From assembly GCF_900116555.1 (NCBI RefSeq), contig NZ_FPAT01000001.1, forward strand, positions 124,001 through 188,000: a stretch of 64,000 nucleotides of DNA, read 5' to 3'. Position 1 is the stretch's first letter. Each line of letters starts with the position of its first letter. Shown piece by piece: positions 33,557 to 42,399 of this stretch. Source of the DNA: Actinopolyspora lacussalsi subsp. righensis (GTDB lineage Bacteria > Actinomycetota > Actinomycetes > Mycobacteriales > Pseudonocardiaceae). The notes under the pieces were generated by a model. It was not told the DNA's origin. It made no database searches and saw only the letters and a program-made list of their open reading frames with translations. The translations under genes were made by a program, and so were the position numbers.

Positions 33557-34645
33557 ATGACAGGTATGCGAGAACGTTTCAGAATTCCGCCGTTCTACTG
33601 CCCGATCGAGCCGGCACTTCATCCGGACACGGACAGAATCGAGAAGCGGGCGATCGAGTGGATCGACAGAGTACGTGTTTACGAGAACGAGACGAGGCGC
33701 GCCTGGGTCCTCGGCACCAACAGTGCTGAATTCTTCTCACGATTCGCGCCGGAGGGGATCGCGGACAATGTTGTGCTCGCCGCACAGTGGGTGTACTGGG
33801 GATTCGCCTTCGACGACGTTCGATGCGACAACGGGCCACTGGCAGACGATCCCGCCGAATTCGCGAAGCATGCGGGACGTGCACAACGCGTGCTGGAAGC
33901 TCCGCGCGACACCGACGCCACCGGTGATCGCTACCTCGACGCGCTGCACGACATCGGGCTGACGATGCGGGAGCTGGCCACTCCTACCCAGGTTCGTCGG
34001 TTCATCGACGCTCACCGGGCATGGCTGTACTGTGTCGCTTGGCAGGTGGGCAATCGGGCTCGTGGGGAAATGCCCGACCTCGACGACTACCTCGCGATGC
34101 GGTTGGGAAGCTCCGGAGGCTTTCCCACCATGGCCCTGTTGGAGATCGGCAATGGCGCCGAGGTGCCCGCCGCGGAGATGGACCATCCGACGGTTCGTGC
34201 CGCGACCGAGGCGGCGATCCTGACGGCGGGGCTGGACAACGACCTGCACTCCTATCGAAAAGAGCTCCGACAGGACTCCACCGATCAGAACATCATCAAC
34301 GTGATGCTGCATCACGAGTGTTCGGATCTGGAGTGGGCACTGGCCGGCGCCGTCGGCCTGCGTGACCGAATATTTCAGCTCTACCTGCGACTGCGGGACC
34401 AACTCCTGCCGAACGCGAGCGAAGAGTTGCGGACATACCTGAACTGCTTGGCGCACGGAGTACGCGGCAACATCGACTGGGCACTGCGCGTTCCGCGCTA
34501 CACCAGTTTGACCGACCCCGAGAAACCTCCTGTCGAGGGAGAGCAGTGGACGCCCCACTGGTCGGAAACTCCGTACGATCCGAGCACCGGCCCACCGGCT
34601 CTTCCCGCCATCTCCTGGTGGTGGGACAGGTTGGACAGTCACTGA
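33557..34645 (+). CDS. Class I terpene cyclase
   Basis: A 362-residue single-domain terpene synthase that ionises an isoprenyl diphosphate and cyclises the cation. The Asp-rich metal site is FAFDDVRCD (about residues 84-92), a DDxxxD variant. The NSE triad is NDLHSYRKE (about 229-237) with the canonical N, S and E. VPRY near the C-terminus gives the usual Arg-Tyr pair. There is no second domain, so it is not a geosmin synthase, and no methyltransferase is nearby as in 2-methylisoborneol loci. The ATG at 33557 follows GAGGAG. The divergent polyprenyl synthase suggests a sesqui- or diterpene product, which cannot be predicted. Confidence 0.85.
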   Translation: MTGMRERFRIPPFYCPIEPALHPDTDRIEKRAIEWIDRVRVYENETRRAWVLGTNSAEFFSRFAPEGIADNVVLAAQWVYWGFAFDDVRCDNGPLADDPAEFAKHAGRAQRVLEAPRDTDATGDRYLDALHDIGLTMRELATPTQVRRFIDAHRAWLYCVAWQVGNRARGEMPDLDDYLAMRLGSSGGFPTMALLEIGNGAEVPAAEMDHPTVRAATEAAILTAGLDNDLHSYRKELRQDSTDQNIINVMLHHECSDLEWALAGAVGLRDRIFQLYLRLRDQLLPNASEELRTYLNCLAHGVRGNIDWALRVPRYTSLTDPEKPPVEGEQWTPHWSETPYDPSTGPPALPAISWWWDRLDSH

Positions 34646-35011
34646 AACCTCTCGGGACGAACCGTGCTCCACAAGCCGTGGGAAGCACGTGGCCCGACTC
34701 GAGAGCCGGGCAGCAGTCCGAACCGTCCCTTCGACTGGCCCCGGCTGCTCGAACCCCGGTTCGTCGGCAGCAACGACACGATCGAAGATCGGGAACAGCT
34801 CCACAGTAGATACGAGAACGGAGATAACTCCGATCGATCGAGCCGTTCGTTACTGCGAACGGACCAATCCACAGCTCTGAACAGCGGACAAACTTTGTTC
34901 TCAACACAGCAAAAGTTTGTTCAAAAGCGGCACTAGTATTGCCACATCCCGTGAAACGTGATTAACGTCTCGCCTCGCCTGGAGAGCGATCCGGACACGG
35001 GAGGAGAAACA
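34646..35011. other. Intergenic region upstream of the ROK regulator
   Basis: A 366-bp region, AT-richer at its right end, with a 9-bp inverted repeat (34888-34920) and a TAGTAT -10-like element (34934-34939). No gene is seen. Confidence 0.5.
34888..34921. promoter_or_regulatory. Candidate ROK operator
   Basis: ACAAACTTT (34888-34896) and AAAGTTTGT (34912-34920) form a perfect inverted repeat 15 bp apart. TTTGT/ACAAA half-sites are usual for ROK repressors of sugar genes. The repeat lies about 90 bp upstream of the ROK start and 13 bp before TAGTAT, suggesting autoregulation. Confidence 0.5.
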
Positions 35012-36220
35012 GTGCCGCGTATCGCATCACGCCCGGAAACCCCCCAGCAGGGACGACTGCTGCGACTGCTGCGGGACAGTGGGCCGCACTCCCGAGCGGA
35101 ACTGGGCGAGGCACTCAAGCTCTCCCGGTCGAAACTGGCCCACGAGGTCGACCGGCTCACGGAACTGGAATTCGTGGAGAGCGGCGGATTCGCCGCGTCC
35201 CGAGGCGGACGCCGTTCCTCGATCGTCCGGCTGTCGAAGCATCTGCGATTCGTCGGCGTGGACATCGGCGCGACCTCCGTCGATGTCGCCATCACCGACG
35301 GACAGCTCGATGTTCTCGGGCACGGCAATGCTGAGATCGGAGTCCACAACGGCCCCGACACCGTGTTGGACACCGCACTCGACCTGCTGAGCAAGCTACG
35401 TGCCGACGGCACCGCCCCGGAGATCCACGGTGCCGGTGTCGGCATCCCCGGACCGGTGAGTTTCCGCGACGGAGCTCCGGTAGCCCCACCGATCATGCCG
35501 GGCTGGGACCAGTACCCGGTGCGCGAGACGATGAGCCAGGCTCTCGGTGTGCCGGTACAGGTGGACAACGACGTCAACCTGATGGCTCTCGGTGAGCTGC
35601 ACGCGGGCGTGGCCCGCTCCGTCGACGACTTCCTGTTGGTCAAGATAGGTACCGGCATCGGATGCGGCATCGTCGTCGGTGGTGAGCTGCATCGGGGGGT
35701 CTCGGGCAGCGCGGGCGACATCGGTCATATCCAGATCGAGGAGAACGGGCCGCCCTGCGCCTGTGGAAACAGCGGCTGTCTGGAGGCCTACGCGAGCGGA
35801 ACAGCGCTGGCCCGGGACGCGATGGCCGCGGCACGGGCCGGTAAGTCCCCACGGCTGGCCGAGCTGTTCGAGAAGTCGGGGGCACTCTCGGCCGCCGACG
35901 TCACCGACGCCGTCTCGGTGGGCGATCCCGCAGCGGTACAGCTACTGCGAAGTGGTGGGCATCGCGTGGGACAGGTGCTGGCCAGCCTGGTCAGCTTCTT
36001 CAACCCCGGGCTGGTGGTCGTGGCCGGCGGTGTGGCGGGCGCGGGCCACTCCCTGCTGGCCGAGATGCGCAGCGCTGTCTATCGCAGGTCGTTACCACTG
36101 GCCACGGGCAACCTGCCGATCGTGCTGTCCGAACTGGCCGCGGCGGCCGGAGTGGTCGGCGGTGCGAGGTTGATCAGCGACCAGGTCCTGTCCGTACCGC
36201 GTGGCATCGAGGAACGTTAG
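35012..36220 (+). CDS. ROK family transcriptional repressor
   Basis: A 402-residue NagC/XylR-type regulator. An N-terminal winged helix (about residues 12-75, SRAELGEALKLSRSKLAHEV) precedes the ROK domain starting at GVDIGATSVDVAI. The sugar-binding GAGVGIPGPV and the zinc signature CACGNSGCLE are intact. The GTG at 35012 has GGAGGAG close upstream. It lies 120 bp ahead of a CUT2 sugar ABC operon on the same strand and probably represses it in the absence of the sugar. It may sense the ligand of the binding protein at 38937. Confidence 0.85.
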   Translation: MPRIASRPETPQQGRLLRLLRDSGPHSRAELGEALKLSRSKLAHEVDRLTELEFVESGGFAASRGGRRSSIVRLSKHLRFVGVDIGATSVDVAITDGQLDVLGHGNAEIGVHNGPDTVLDTALDLLSKLRADGTAPEIHGAGVGIPGPVSFRDGAPVAPPIMPGWDQYPVRETMSQALGVPVQVDNDVNLMALGELHAGVARSVDDFLLVKIGTGIGCGIVVGGELHRGVSGSAGDIGHIQIEENGPPCACGNSGCLEAYASGTALARDAMAAARAGKSPRLAELFEKSGALSAADVTDAVSVGDPAAVQLLRSGGHRVGQVLASLVSFFNPGLVVVAGGVAGAGHSLLAEMRSAVYRRSLPLATGNLPIVLSELAAAAGVVGGARLISDQVLSVPRGIEER

Positions 36221-36340
36221 GGGCACTGTGACGATGATCAGTTTCACCAGGTGTTGTGCACCACCTCCCGCCGGAGCCGTCACTCGATTCGGCATCACCT
36301 CGCGTCTCCCCCACGCACGACGGTTCGAGGAGTGCAGCGA

Positions 36341-37852
36341 ATGAGTACGACCCTGCTTCAAATGCGCGGAATAATGAAAACTTTTCCCGGCGTGCGTGCG
36401 CTGGACGGGGTGGACCTCGAGGTGCGAACCGGCGAGGTGCACTGCCTGCTCGGACAGAACGGCGCGGGCAAATCGACATTGATCAAAGTGCTCGCGGGAG
36501 CACAACGGCCCGACGGGGGAACCATCGAGTGGGGTGGCGACACGGTCTCGGCCCGGAGTCCCGCCGCGGCGATGAAACTCGGTATCGCCACGATCTACCA
36601 GGAACTGGACCTGGTCGACGGCCTGTCGGTCGCCGAGAACATCTTCCTCGGTCACGAGCCGACCACTGTCGGCTTCGCACGACGCGCCGAGATGCGGCGA
36701 AACGCTCGGCGACTGCTCGAAAGACTGGGGCACGGCGAGATCGACCCGGCACGAGAGGTCGGTGAGCTGTCATCGGCGAGCAAACAACTCGTCAGCATGG
36801 CACGCGCGCTCTCCCTCGACGCGAGGTTGATCGTCATGGACGAGCCGTCGGCCGTGCTCGCCCACGACGAGATCTCGGGCCTGTTCCGGGTGATCGAGGA
36901 ACTCACCAGGCAGGGAATCGCGATCGTCTACATCTCACACCGGCTGGACGAGATCCGTGAGATCGGCGACCGCATCACCGTGCTCAAGGACGGCCGGACA
37001 GTGGCCGAGGGCCTTCCCGCGGCCGACACCCCCACGGAACGGGTCGTGTCGCTGATGACGGGGCGGAGTATGGTCTCCGCCTTCCCGGAACGTAACTCCG
37101 TGAGCGCTCCCGAGCAGCAGAGCGAACTGCTCCGGGTGGCGGAGCTGAGCCGCACCGGTGAGTTCGAGGACATCTCGTTCACGGTGCGCGGTGGCGAGAT
37201 CGTGGGAATAGCCGGACTCGTGGGGTCGGGCCGTTCGGAAATCCTGCAGACCGTCTACGGGGCGCGCAAACCCCGTAGCGGAGGGGTGGAACTCGCCGGT
37301 GGACGTCTCCCACCGGGCAATGTGCGAGCCGCCGTACGTGCCGGGATGGGGCTTGCTCCGGAAGAACGCAAGAGTCAGGCCCTGGTTCCGTACGAGTCGA
37401 TCGCGCACAACGTCTCGCTGGCCGCTCTGGGGCGCTACGCCCGGCTGGGCTGGGTGGACAGGACCGGGGAACAAGCCGCTGCCGAGGAAGTAACCACCGC
37501 GCTGCGCCTCCAGCCATCGGACACGAAACAACCGGTGCGGGTGTTGTCCGGGGGAAACCAGCAAAAGGCCGTAGTGGCTCGATGGTTGCTGACCGACTGC
37601 AGGGTGCTGTTGTTGGACGAACCCACCCGAGGTGTCGACGTGGGTGCCAAGGCCGAGATCTACGCGTTGGTGCGTGAGCTGGCCGACTCCGGGGTGGGGG
37701 TGCTGCTGGTTTCCAGTGAGATACCGGAGGTTCTCGGTCTTTCGGATCGCGTCCTGGTGCTTCGCGAGGGACGAATCGTTCGGGAGTCCCCCGCCGACGA
37801 GATCGACGAGGCCGAAGTGCTCGATCTGTTCATCGAAGGGAGTGCCGCGTGA
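36341..37852 (+). CDS. CUT2 sugar ABC transporter ATPase (RbsA-like, tandem)
   Basis: A 503-residue ATPase with two fused nucleotide-binding domains. The first has Walker A GQNGAGKST, a Q-loop in TIYQELD, and a signature read as LSSASKQLVSMARAL with Walker B LIVMDEP. The second has the degenerate Walker A GLVGSGRSE usual for this family, LSGGNQQKAVVARWL and LLLDEPTRGVDVGAK. It would drive uptake of a monosaccharide or cyclitol such as ribose, xylose or inositol. The ATG follows AGGAG 8 nt upstream. The stop overlaps the permease start (GTGA). Confidence 0.9.
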   Translation: MSTTLLQMRGIMKTFPGVRALDGVDLEVRTGEVHCLLGQNGAGKSTLIKVLAGAQRPDGGTIEWGGDTVSARSPAAAMKLGIATIYQELDLVDGLSVAENIFLGHEPTTVGFARRAEMRRNARRLLERLGHGEIDPAREVGELSSASKQLVSMARALSLDARLIVMDEPSAVLAHDEISGLFRVIEELTRQGIAIVYISHRLDEIREIGDRITVLKDGRTVAEGLPAADTPTERVVSLMTGRSMVSAFPERNSVSAPEQQSELLRVAELSRTGEFEDISFTVRGGEIVGIAGLVGSGRSEILQTVYGARKPRSGGVELAGGRLPPGNVRAAVRAGMGLAPEERKSQALVPYESIAHNVSLAALGRYARLGWVDRTGEQAAAEEVTTALRLQPSDTKQPVRVLSGGNQQKAVVARWLLTDCRVLLLDEPTRGVDVGAKAEIYALVRELADSGVGVLLVSSEIPEVLGLSDRVLVLREGRIVRESPADEIDEAEVLDLFIEGSAA

Positions 37853-38880
37853 CGGAGCAATCGCAGACCGACACGGTGCCGGCGTCGGAATCACGGTCCG
37901 CCACAGCCGCGGCGCCGAGAACGAGAAGCGCTCGCGCGAGATTCTCGGACGGTAATCAGCGGCAGATTCTCGGCCTGTTGGCCGTACTGGTGATTCTGAT
38001 CGCGGTGGGCAGTTTCACCACGGACAACTTCTTCGAGGTATCCAATCTGGTGCTGCTGCTGAGTCAGGCGTCGATCATCGGCGTGCTGTCGATCGGGATG
38101 ACCTTCGTGATCATCAGCGGTGGTATCGACCTGTCGGTGGGCGCGATCATCGCCCTGGCCTCGGTGTGGGCCACGACGGGAGCCACCCAGGAGTTCGGGC
38201 TGTGGGGGATGCTGTTCACCGCGGTCGTCGTGGCCGGAGTGTGCGGTCTCATCAACGGTGTGTTGATCGCCTACGGCGGTCTCGTGTCGCTGATCGTGAC
38301 GATCGCGGGCCTGGCCAGTTACCGCGGCATGGCCACCCTCATCTCGGGAGGGCAGCCGCAGGTCGTGCGGGTGGACGGATTCGGTGCCATCGCCACGACG
38401 GAGTTCCTGGGCATCCCGCTGCTCGTCTACATGTTCGCCGCCACCGTGGTCCTCGGATGGTTACTGCTGAACCGGACGACGTTCGGGAGGCACGTGTTCG
38501 CCGTCGGTGGTAACGCCGAGGCAGCCAGGCTCGCCGGTATCGATGTACGTCGAATTCGCACGATCGTGTTCGTACTGTCCGGGCTGTGCTGCGCCGTCGC
38601 GGCGATCATGCTCACGGCCCGCACCGCCACCGGAGCCAGCACCCACGGCAATCTCTACGAACTCGACGCCATCGCGGCGGTGATTCTCGGCGGCACGCTG
38701 CTTTCCGGCGGCCGCGGCACACTGATCGGCTCGATTCTGGGGGTGGTCGTGTTCACCACCGTCAACAACATCTTCGTGCTGAACAACCTGTCCACTCCGA
38801 TCCAGCAGATAGCCAAGGGCGTGATCATCGTGATCGCCGTGCTGCTGCAACGCCGTGCCAACAAGGAATCGGCCGGCTGA
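37849..38880 (+). CDS. CUT2 sugar ABC transporter permease (RbsC-like)
   Basis: A 343-residue inner-membrane permease of the BPD_transp_2 family with eight to ten helices. GGIDLSVGAIIALAS near residues 87-101 and GGTLLSGGRGTLIGS in the last third are family hallmarks. The first 40 residues are a soluble tail rich in Ser, Thr and Ala. The GTG start overlaps the ATPase stop by 4 nt. It forms the pore of the importer encoded with the genes on either side. Confidence 0.9.
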   Translation: MTEQSQTDTVPASESRSATAAAPRTRSARARFSDGNQRQILGLLAVLVILIAVGSFTTDNFFEVSNLVLLLSQASIIGVLSIGMTFVIISGGIDLSVGAIIALASVWATTGATQEFGLWGMLFTAVVVAGVCGLINGVLIAYGGLVSLIVTIAGLASYRGMATLISGGQPQVVRVDGFGAIATTEFLGIPLLVYMFAATVVLGWLLLNRTTFGRHVFAVGGNAEAARLAGIDVRRIRTIVFVLSGLCCAVAAIMLTARTATGASTHGNLYELDAIAAVILGGTLLSGGRGTLIGSILGVVVFTTVNNIFVLNNLSTPIQQIAKGVIIVIAVLLQRRANKESAG

Positions 38881-38936
38881 AACCGGAGGGATTCCTGACC
38901 AGACCGTGCAGTACCCGTCGTCGAAGGAGTATCGAC

Positions 38937-40001
38937 ATGTCGAAGTGGGACAGTTCAGCGACGCAACGCCGCCGTTTCCTGATGGGAGGAGCCGCCGTGG
39001 GAGCGGGCGCACTGCTCACCGCCTGCACCGGAAGCGGCAGCGGCGAGTCCGACGGCGCCAACCAGCTCGTCGGCCAACAGCAGGGTGACAACTCGCAACC
39101 CGGCGAAACCGTCACGATCGGACTGTCCATTCCCTCCGACGATCACGGTTGGATGGGTGCCATCGGCGCGAACGCCACCGCCCAGGCCGAGAGCTTCGAG
39201 GACGTCAACCTGGAGGCCACGGAAGGCACCAACGATGTGAACCGTCAGATATCACAGGTCAAGACGCTGATCAACAAAAAGGTCGATGTACTGGCGATCC
39301 TGCCGTTCAACGGTGAATCGCTGACCCAGGTGGCGGAACAGGCGATGCGGGCGAACATCCCGGTGGTCAACATCGACCGCGTCTTCGCGTCGAAGTTGGC
39401 CTATCGCACCTGGATCGGCGGGGACAACTACGGCATGGGGGTCAACGCGGCCAACTTCATCGCCGATCGTCTCGAGCAGCAGGGCGTCGAGAACCCGGTG
39501 ATCGTCGAGATCGCGGGCATCGACAACCTGGAGCTGACCCGCGAGCGCAGCAGGGGATTCGCGGAAGCGCTCGAATCACGGGGGTTGAGCGTGACGATGA
39601 GTCAGAGCGCCGAGTTCACCCCGCAGTCCGGTCGCCAGGTCATGGGAAACGTGTTGCAGGCCAGGGACAACATAGACGCGGTCTGGAACCACGACGACAA
39701 CCAGGGGGTCGGGGTACTGGCCGCGATCGAGCAGGCCAACCGGGGCGACGAGTTCTTCATGGTGGGCGGCGCCGGTTCGAAGGTGATGATGGAACACATC
39801 AAGGCAGGTGACGGCCCTATGGCCGCCACCGTGTCGTACCCGCCGACCATGTCCGCCTCGGCCGTCAACATGGCCAGGCTCATCGCACAGCAGCGCAGCG
39901 TGTCGGGGCTGGTGGAAAGTGCCGTACCCAGTGAGATCACGCTGCACTCGGCGACCGTCACCAAGGACAACGTCGACGAATACCTGAAAACGGCGTTCTG
40001 A
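38937..40001 (+). CDS. CUT2 sugar-binding lipoprotein
   Basis: A 354-residue periplasmic-binding-protein-type receptor. The N-terminus has a twin-arginine-like TQRRRFLMGGAA and a lipobox LLTAC, so it is probably a Tat-exported lipoprotein. The mature part has the type I fold of ribose- and xylose-binding proteins (ITLHSATVTKDNVDEYL at the end). Ligand residues fit a sugar (IDRVFA, NHDDNQGVG), but the sugar cannot be named. It is the third gene of the transporter operon. Confidence 0.88.
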   Translation: MSKWDSSATQRRRFLMGGAAVGAGALLTACTGSGSGESDGANQLVGQQQGDNSQPGETVTIGLSIPSDDHGWMGAIGANATAQAESFEDVNLEATEGTNDVNRQISQVKTLINKKVDVLAILPFNGESLTQVAEQAMRANIPVVNIDRVFASKLAYRTWIGGDNYGMGVNAANFIADRLEQQGVENPVIVEIAGIDNLELTRERSRGFAEALESRGLSVTMSQSAEFTPQSGRQVMGNVLQARDNIDAVWNHDDNQGVGVLAAIEQANRGDEFFMVGGAGSKVMMEHIKAGDGPMAATVSYPPTMSASAVNMARLIAQQRSVSGLVESAVPSEITLHSATVTKDNVDEYLKTAF

Positions 40002-40110
40002 GCGAGCCGAGAACAGCCACGAGCAGCGGACACACCTTCCGGGGCACCGAACGAAGAGGTGCTCCCCGTGAAGCGGGACGAGCCACTACACAGAAAGGTG
40101 ACCGTGACCG

Positions 40111-41274
40111 ATGACGGAAAACGACCGACTGGGCGTCGGGATGGTGGGGTACTCGTTCATGGGAGCGGCCCACTCACAGGCCTGGCGTACCGTCGGCCGG
40201 GTCTTCGACACACGCGTACAGCCCGTGATGGCCGCGTTGTGCGGGCGTCGATCGGACAACACGGCAGCGGCCGCCGAACGCCTCGGATGGGCCGCGGTCG
40301 AAACCGACTGGGAGAAACTGATCGAACGTCGGGACGTGGCGCTGGTCGACATCTGCACCCCTGGTGACACCCACCCCGAGATAGCGATCGCCGCGTTGGA
40401 AGCGGGCAAACACGTACTCTGCGAAAAACCGCTGGCGAACTCAGTCGCGGAAGCGAGCGCGATGACCGATGCCGCTCGAAGGGCACGGGAACGCGGTGTA
40501 CGCAGCATGGTGGGATTCAACTACCGCAGGGTTCCGGCGCTGGCCCTGGCTCGGCGGATGGTGGCCGACGGCCGAATCGGCACGATTCGGCACGTACGCG
40601 CCCAGTACCTGCAGGACTTCATCGTGGACCCGGAATCTCCCATGATGTGGCGCCTCGACCGGGAGCGGGCCGGCTCGGGTGCGCTGGGTGACATCGGCGC
40701 TCACATTGTCGACCTGACCCGGTTCGTCACGGGGCAGAACATCACTGGCGTGTCCGGAATCACGCAGACATTCGTTCCCGAACGTCCGCTCGACGACGGT
40801 AGCGGCTCCTACGGAGAGGTCACCGTGGACGATGCGGCGGCGTTCCTCGCACGGCTGGACGGCGGCGGAATGGCCACCTTCGAGGCCACCCGGTTCGCGA
40901 CCGGGCGCAAGAACGCCATGCGACTGGAACTCAACGGCTCCGCGGGCAGTCTGGCCTTCGACTTCGAGTCGATGAACGAGCTGCTGTTCCACGACCACAC
41001 CGAGGACGAGTCCACAGCCGGCTTCCGCAGGATACTGGCCACCGAACCGGACCACCCCTACATGCACGCGTGGTGGCCACCGGGTCACGGACTCGGGTAC
41101 GAGCACACCTTCACGCATCAGATGCGGGACCTGCTCGAAGCCGTCGGCACCGACGGCGATCCCGAGCCTTCGTTCGCCGACGGCCTCGCGGTGCAACACG
41201 TGTTGGCGGCCGTCGAGCACAGCTCGAGCAATCAGAGCGTGTGGACGGAGGTCCCCCGGCAGAACGAGTCGTGA
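40111..41274 (+). CDS. Gfo/Idh/MocA family oxidoreductase
   Basis: A 387-residue NAD(P)-dependent sugar or cyclitol dehydrogenase. The Rossmann motif is GVGMVGYSFMGAAHS (residues 8-22); CTPGDTHPEIA and the conserved Lys in CEKPLA follow; GALGDIGAHIVDL contains the catalytic Asp and His of the family. Such enzymes oxidise a hydroxyl of a sugar or inositol, often at C3. It lies 109 bp after the CUT2 binding protein and just before a TIM-barrel isomerase-like gene. In context it probably begins catabolism of the imported sugar. Confidence 0.85.
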   Translation: MTENDRLGVGMVGYSFMGAAHSQAWRTVGRVFDTRVQPVMAALCGRRSDNTAAAAERLGWAAVETDWEKLIERRDVALVDICTPGDTHPEIAIAALEAGKHVLCEKPLANSVAEASAMTDAARRARERGVRSMVGFNYRRVPALALARRMVADGRIGTIRHVRAQYLQDFIVDPESPMMWRLDRERAGSGALGDIGAHIVDLTRFVTGQNITGVSGITQTFVPERPLDDGSGSYGEVTVDDAAAFLARLDGGGMATFEATRFATGRKNAMRLELNGSAGSLAFDFESMNELLFHDHTEDESTAGFRRILATEPDHPYMHAWWPPGHGLGYEHTFTHQMRDLLEAVGTDGDPEPSFADGLAVQHVLAAVEHSSSNQSVWTEVPRQNES

Positions 41275-41302
41275 ATCACCTTCGAGCACGAAAGGATCGG
41301 TC

Positions 41303-42172
41303 ATGCGGGAGTTCACGAACAACGGCAGACGTGCTTTTCTCCGCGGTGCGGGTGCGGCGGCGCTGGCGGTGGGAGCCTCGACCGTGGGAGCGCGAACGGC
41401 GTTCGCGGGAGCGGAGTGGGGCCACGGGCCGCACATACCGCGGAGCAGGATCGGAATCCAGCTCTACACCATGCGCGACATGATGAGCGAGTCGGTGTCC
41501 GAGACGCTCTCGTACCTGGCCGAGGTCGGTTACTCGGAGGTGGAGTTCGCCGGACTGTACGACCACACACCGGAACAAGCGCGCGATCTGCTGCGAGAGC
41601 TGCGGCTCCGGAGCCCCGCAGCCCACGAGGACATCCCCACTGAACGGGACGAGCTGGAGCAGCTACTGGACCGGGCCAGGACGCTGGGACAGCGCTGGGT
41701 AGTACTTCCCTGGTTCTCCGCGGATGACCTGGCCTCGTACCACCGGCTGGCCGAACGGCTGAACTGGGCCGGTGATCTGGCACGCAGGCACGGTGTCCGG
41801 ATCGGGTACCACAACCACGCCCACGAGTTCGAGACGTTGGAGGGCAAGCGTCCGTACGACGTCCTGCTGGAGGAGACCGACCGGCATCTGGTCGACTTCG
41901 AAGTGGACCTCTACTGGGTGATCAAGGCGGGCGTCGATCCCCTGGAACTGTTCGAACGGGCCCCTCGCAGATTTCCACTCGCGCACATCAAGGGAATGGC
42001 CCAGGACGGTTCGTTCGCCGACCTGGGCGAGGGTGTTATCGACTACGAACGCATTCTCGCGGCGGGGAAGCACGCCGGGATACGCCACTTCCTCGTGGAA
42101 CGCGACGACCAACCGCACCCGAGGGAAACCGCGAGGGAGGGATACCGCTACCTTCGACGTCTCGGATGCTGA
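41303..42172 (+). CDS. Tat-exported sugar phosphate isomerase/epimerase-like TIM-barrel protein
   Basis: A 289-residue xylose-isomerase-like TIM barrel. The N-terminus GRRAFLRGAGAAALAVGAS is a twin-arginine signal, so the enzyme should act outside the membrane, unlike most relatives. IGIQLYTMRD opens the barrel; GYHNHAHEFE, VDFEVDLYWV and HIKGMA carry likely metal and substrate residues. It follows the Gfo/Idh/MocA gene by 28 bp. Families like this, linked to ThuA and DUF1080 domains, often act on 3-keto sugars. The reaction is inferred. Confidence 0.8.
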   Translation: MREFTNNGRRAFLRGAGAAALAVGASTVGARTAFAGAEWGHGPHIPRSRIGIQLYTMRDMMSESVSETLSYLAEVGYSEVEFAGLYDHTPEQARDLLRELRLRSPAAHEDIPTERDELEQLLDRARTLGQRWVVLPWFSADDLASYHRLAERLNWAGDLARRHGVRIGYHNHAHEFETLEGKRPYDVLLEETDRHLVDFEVDLYWVIKAGVDPLELFERAPRRFPLAHIKGMAQDGSFADLGEGVIDYERILAAGKHAGIRHFLVERDDQPHPRETAREGYRYLRRLGC

Positions 42173-42187
42173 GCACGATCCGAGATT

Positions 42188-42207
42188 TCGATCGAGTGCT
42201 CGATCGA
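42188..42207. repeat. 20-bp near-perfect palindrome
   Basis: TCGATCGAG (42188-42196) and CTCGATCGA (42199-42207) flank TG. It lies 15 bp after the TIM-barrel stop and about 190 bp before the large ThuA/PQQ gene, where it could be an operator; the 2-nt gap is too small for a tight RNA hairpin. Confidence 0.4.
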
Positions 42208-42399
42208 GTCGTTCCGTCGGATCCGTCATACCCGTGAAGCCGGTCAACCGGATTCCTCGCTCCTCGCGACGGTCCGGCATCGCCCCGGAACGAGAATCGG
42301 GAACCGGCCGTATCGGAAATGCCGAGTCCGGTAAAGGAAATCTGTCGCGCAACCAGTATTCGAAACCGAAGCAGCATGCTGTCTACAGAGGGAGACACC

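Noticed and set aside
37099-37112. CGTGAGCGCTCCCG, an 11/14 match to the CebR operator
   Set aside because: It lies inside the CUT2 ATPase coding region, far from a start. The codons are ordinary, and chance matches are expected in GC-rich DNA.
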